A DNA stretch of 64,000 bases from VAYN01 sp963702075 (lineage in GTDB: Bacteria; Actinomycetota; Thermoleophilia; Solirubrobacterales; 70-9): positions 558,001-622,000 of the forward strand of contig OY969703.1 of NCBI GenBank assembly GCA_963702075.1, given 5' to 3'. Shown here in pieces: positions 63,044 through 64,000 of this stretch; position 1 is the first letter of the stretch; the number at the start of each line of letters is the position of its first letter. A program made the translations under genes and the position numbers. The notes beneath the pieces were generated by a model. It saw only the letters and a program-made list of their open reading frames with translations. It made no database searches and was not told the DNA's origin.

Positions 63044-64000
63044 GTGACCAATGCCGAGATCGCCGCCGCGCTGGAAGAGCTGGGGATCCTCTACGAGCTC
63101 GACGGGGCAGTCAAATACCGCGTGCTCGCCTACAGCACCGCCGCCAAGGCGATCCGCGAGAGCCCGATCTCGGTCGCCGAGCTGGCGGCGCAGGGGCGGG
63201 CAACGGAGGTGCCGGGGGTCGGCAAGACGCTGGCGGAAAAGATCGACGCTCTGCTGGCGACCGGTGAGATCCCAGCGGCGGTGAAGCTGAAGGCGAAGTT
63301 CCCGGCGACCCTGATCGAGGTCACCCGCGTCCCCGGAGTTGGCCCGAAAACCGCGCGCCGGCTGTTCGAGGAGCTGGAGATCACCTCGATGGAGGATCTG
63401 AAAGCGGCCGCCGAGGCGGAAAAGATCCGCGACGTCAAAGGGCTCGGCCCGAAGGCGGAGGAGAACATCCTCGCCGCCCTGGAGCGAGTCGGAGAACCGG
63501 GGGAGGGGCCGGGACGCCTGCTGCTCTCGGCCGTAAAGCCGATCGCCGAGGAGCTGGCGGCAGCGCTGCGCGAGCACCCCGCCGCCGAGCACGTCGAGGT
63601 CGCCGGCTCGGTCCGGCGCTGGGCCGAGACCTGCAAGGACATCGACATCATCGCTACCGCCGAGGAGCCGGCCGCGCTCGCCGAGCACCTCGCCGGCCAC
63701 CCGCTGATCGCCGCCGCCGGCAGCCCCGGCCCGAACGGCGTCCGCGCCCAGACCCACAACGGCGTCTCGGTCGACCTGCGGATCGTCCCGCCCGCCGAGT
63801 TCGGCAACCTGCTTCAGCACTTCACCGGCTCCCAGGCCCACAACGTGCAGCTGCGCGAAGAGGCGGTGGCCCGCGGGCTCTCGGTCTCCGAGCACGGCAT
63901 CACCGAGACCGAGAGCGGCGACGTGACGCTGTGCGCCACCGAGGCCGAGGTCTACGAGCGTCTCGGCTATGAGTACATCGAGCCGGACCTGCGCGAGGGC
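63044..64000 (+). CDS. polX: PolX-type DNA polymerase/3'-5' exonuclease (3' partial)
   Basis: Open from GTG 63044 to the window end, 319 codons visible. The N-terminal helix-hairpin-helix motifs are VPGVGKTLAEKI, VPGVGPKTARRL and VKGLGPKAEENI. The polymerase X palm begins with AGSVRRWAETCKDIDII, holding the GS and metal-binding Asp-x-Asp. VSVDLRIVPPAEFGNLLQHF, ending in TGSQAHN, continues the palm. The C-terminal PHP exonuclease domain would lie beyond the window. Role: gap filling in base excision repair. Confidence 0.93.
   Translation, partial: MTNAEIAAALEELGILYELDGAVKYRVLAYSTAAKAIRESPISVAELAAQGRATEVPGVGKTLAEKIDALLATGEIPAAVKLKAKFPATLIEVTRVPGVGPKTARRLFEELEITSMEDLKAAAEAEKIRDVKGLGPKAEENILAALERVGEPGEGPGRLLLSAVKPIAEELAAALREHPAAEHVEVAGSVRRWAETCKDIDIIATAEEPAALAEHLAGHPLIAAAGSPGPNGVRAQTHNGVSVDLRIVPPAEFGNLLQHFTGSQAHNVQLREEAVARGLSVSEHGITETESGDVTLCATEAEVYERLGYEYIEPDLREG

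Overview
The window is a chromosome segment of a G+C-rich actinobacterium. The best fit is a member of class Thermoleophilia, order Solirubrobacterales. This rests on the strong G/C third-position bias, many GTG and TTG starts, ATGA/GTGA start-stop overlaps, and secreted proteins with the glycine/lysine-rich C-terminal beta domain common in that group. The assignment is inference; no rRNA lies in the window.

Layout. Positions 1-9500 form an accessory block with more relaxed codon use. It holds a predicted GTPase-centred conflict (defence) operon: an effector cut by the window edge with a death-like (EAD-like) tail, an all-helical GASH-like protein, two adjacent TRAFAC GTPases and a GAP1-like protein. 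An XRE regulator, a large membrane protein, a nuclease-like/DUF2283 pair and several small hypothetical genes follow. From 9.5 to 20 kb are a secreted beta-propeller, two RibD/DHFR-fold reductases, an ECF sigma/anti-sigma pair, a frameshifted nitronate monooxygenase, STAS and PASTA proteins, a cupredoxin, tRNA-Val, an ArsR-like regulator, a TSUP permease and an MpaB-type oxygenase. From 20 to 27 kb, all on the minus strand, are a short FtsH-like protease, a metallo-beta-lactamase-fold hydrolase and an overlapping lipid-modification operon (FAD oxidoreductase, DUF1365, CFA-synthase-type methyltransferase, alpha/beta hydrolase). From 27 to 38 kb are cell-wall enzymes, a fumarylacetoacetase-fold enzyme, a DHA2 efflux pump with divergent MarR regulator, tRNA-Asp with an adjacent DUF262 protein that ends in a HEPN-like motif, and an SBBP-repeat protein. 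The rest is mostly core and metabolic: oligopeptide-binding lipoprotein, PAP2, YchF, SpoIID, aldehyde dehydrogenase, PaiB, fumarase, benzoylformate decarboxylase, a fused FAD/Fe-S 2-hydroxyacid dehydrogenase, type 2 isoleucyl-tRNA synthetase, thioredoxin, polyprenol-phosphate mannosyltransferase and the 5' part of polX.

The least explained feature is a set of dispersed hairpin elements. Two families (three and two copies) keep a constant loop, but their perfect or near-perfect 26-30 bp arms differ completely between copies. Two simpler families are a 47 bp palindrome (three copies) and a 37 bp palindrome (two copies, with one compensatory arm change). Four copies lie inside open reading frames without breaking them (DUF1365, the FAD oxidoreductase, the Fe-S dehydrogenase and ileS), and two 47 bp copies bracket one gene. 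These elements, the GTPase/GAP1 operon, the DUF262-HEPN gene beside tRNA-Asp and the altered GSHH active-site motif of IleRS are the points most worth a second look.
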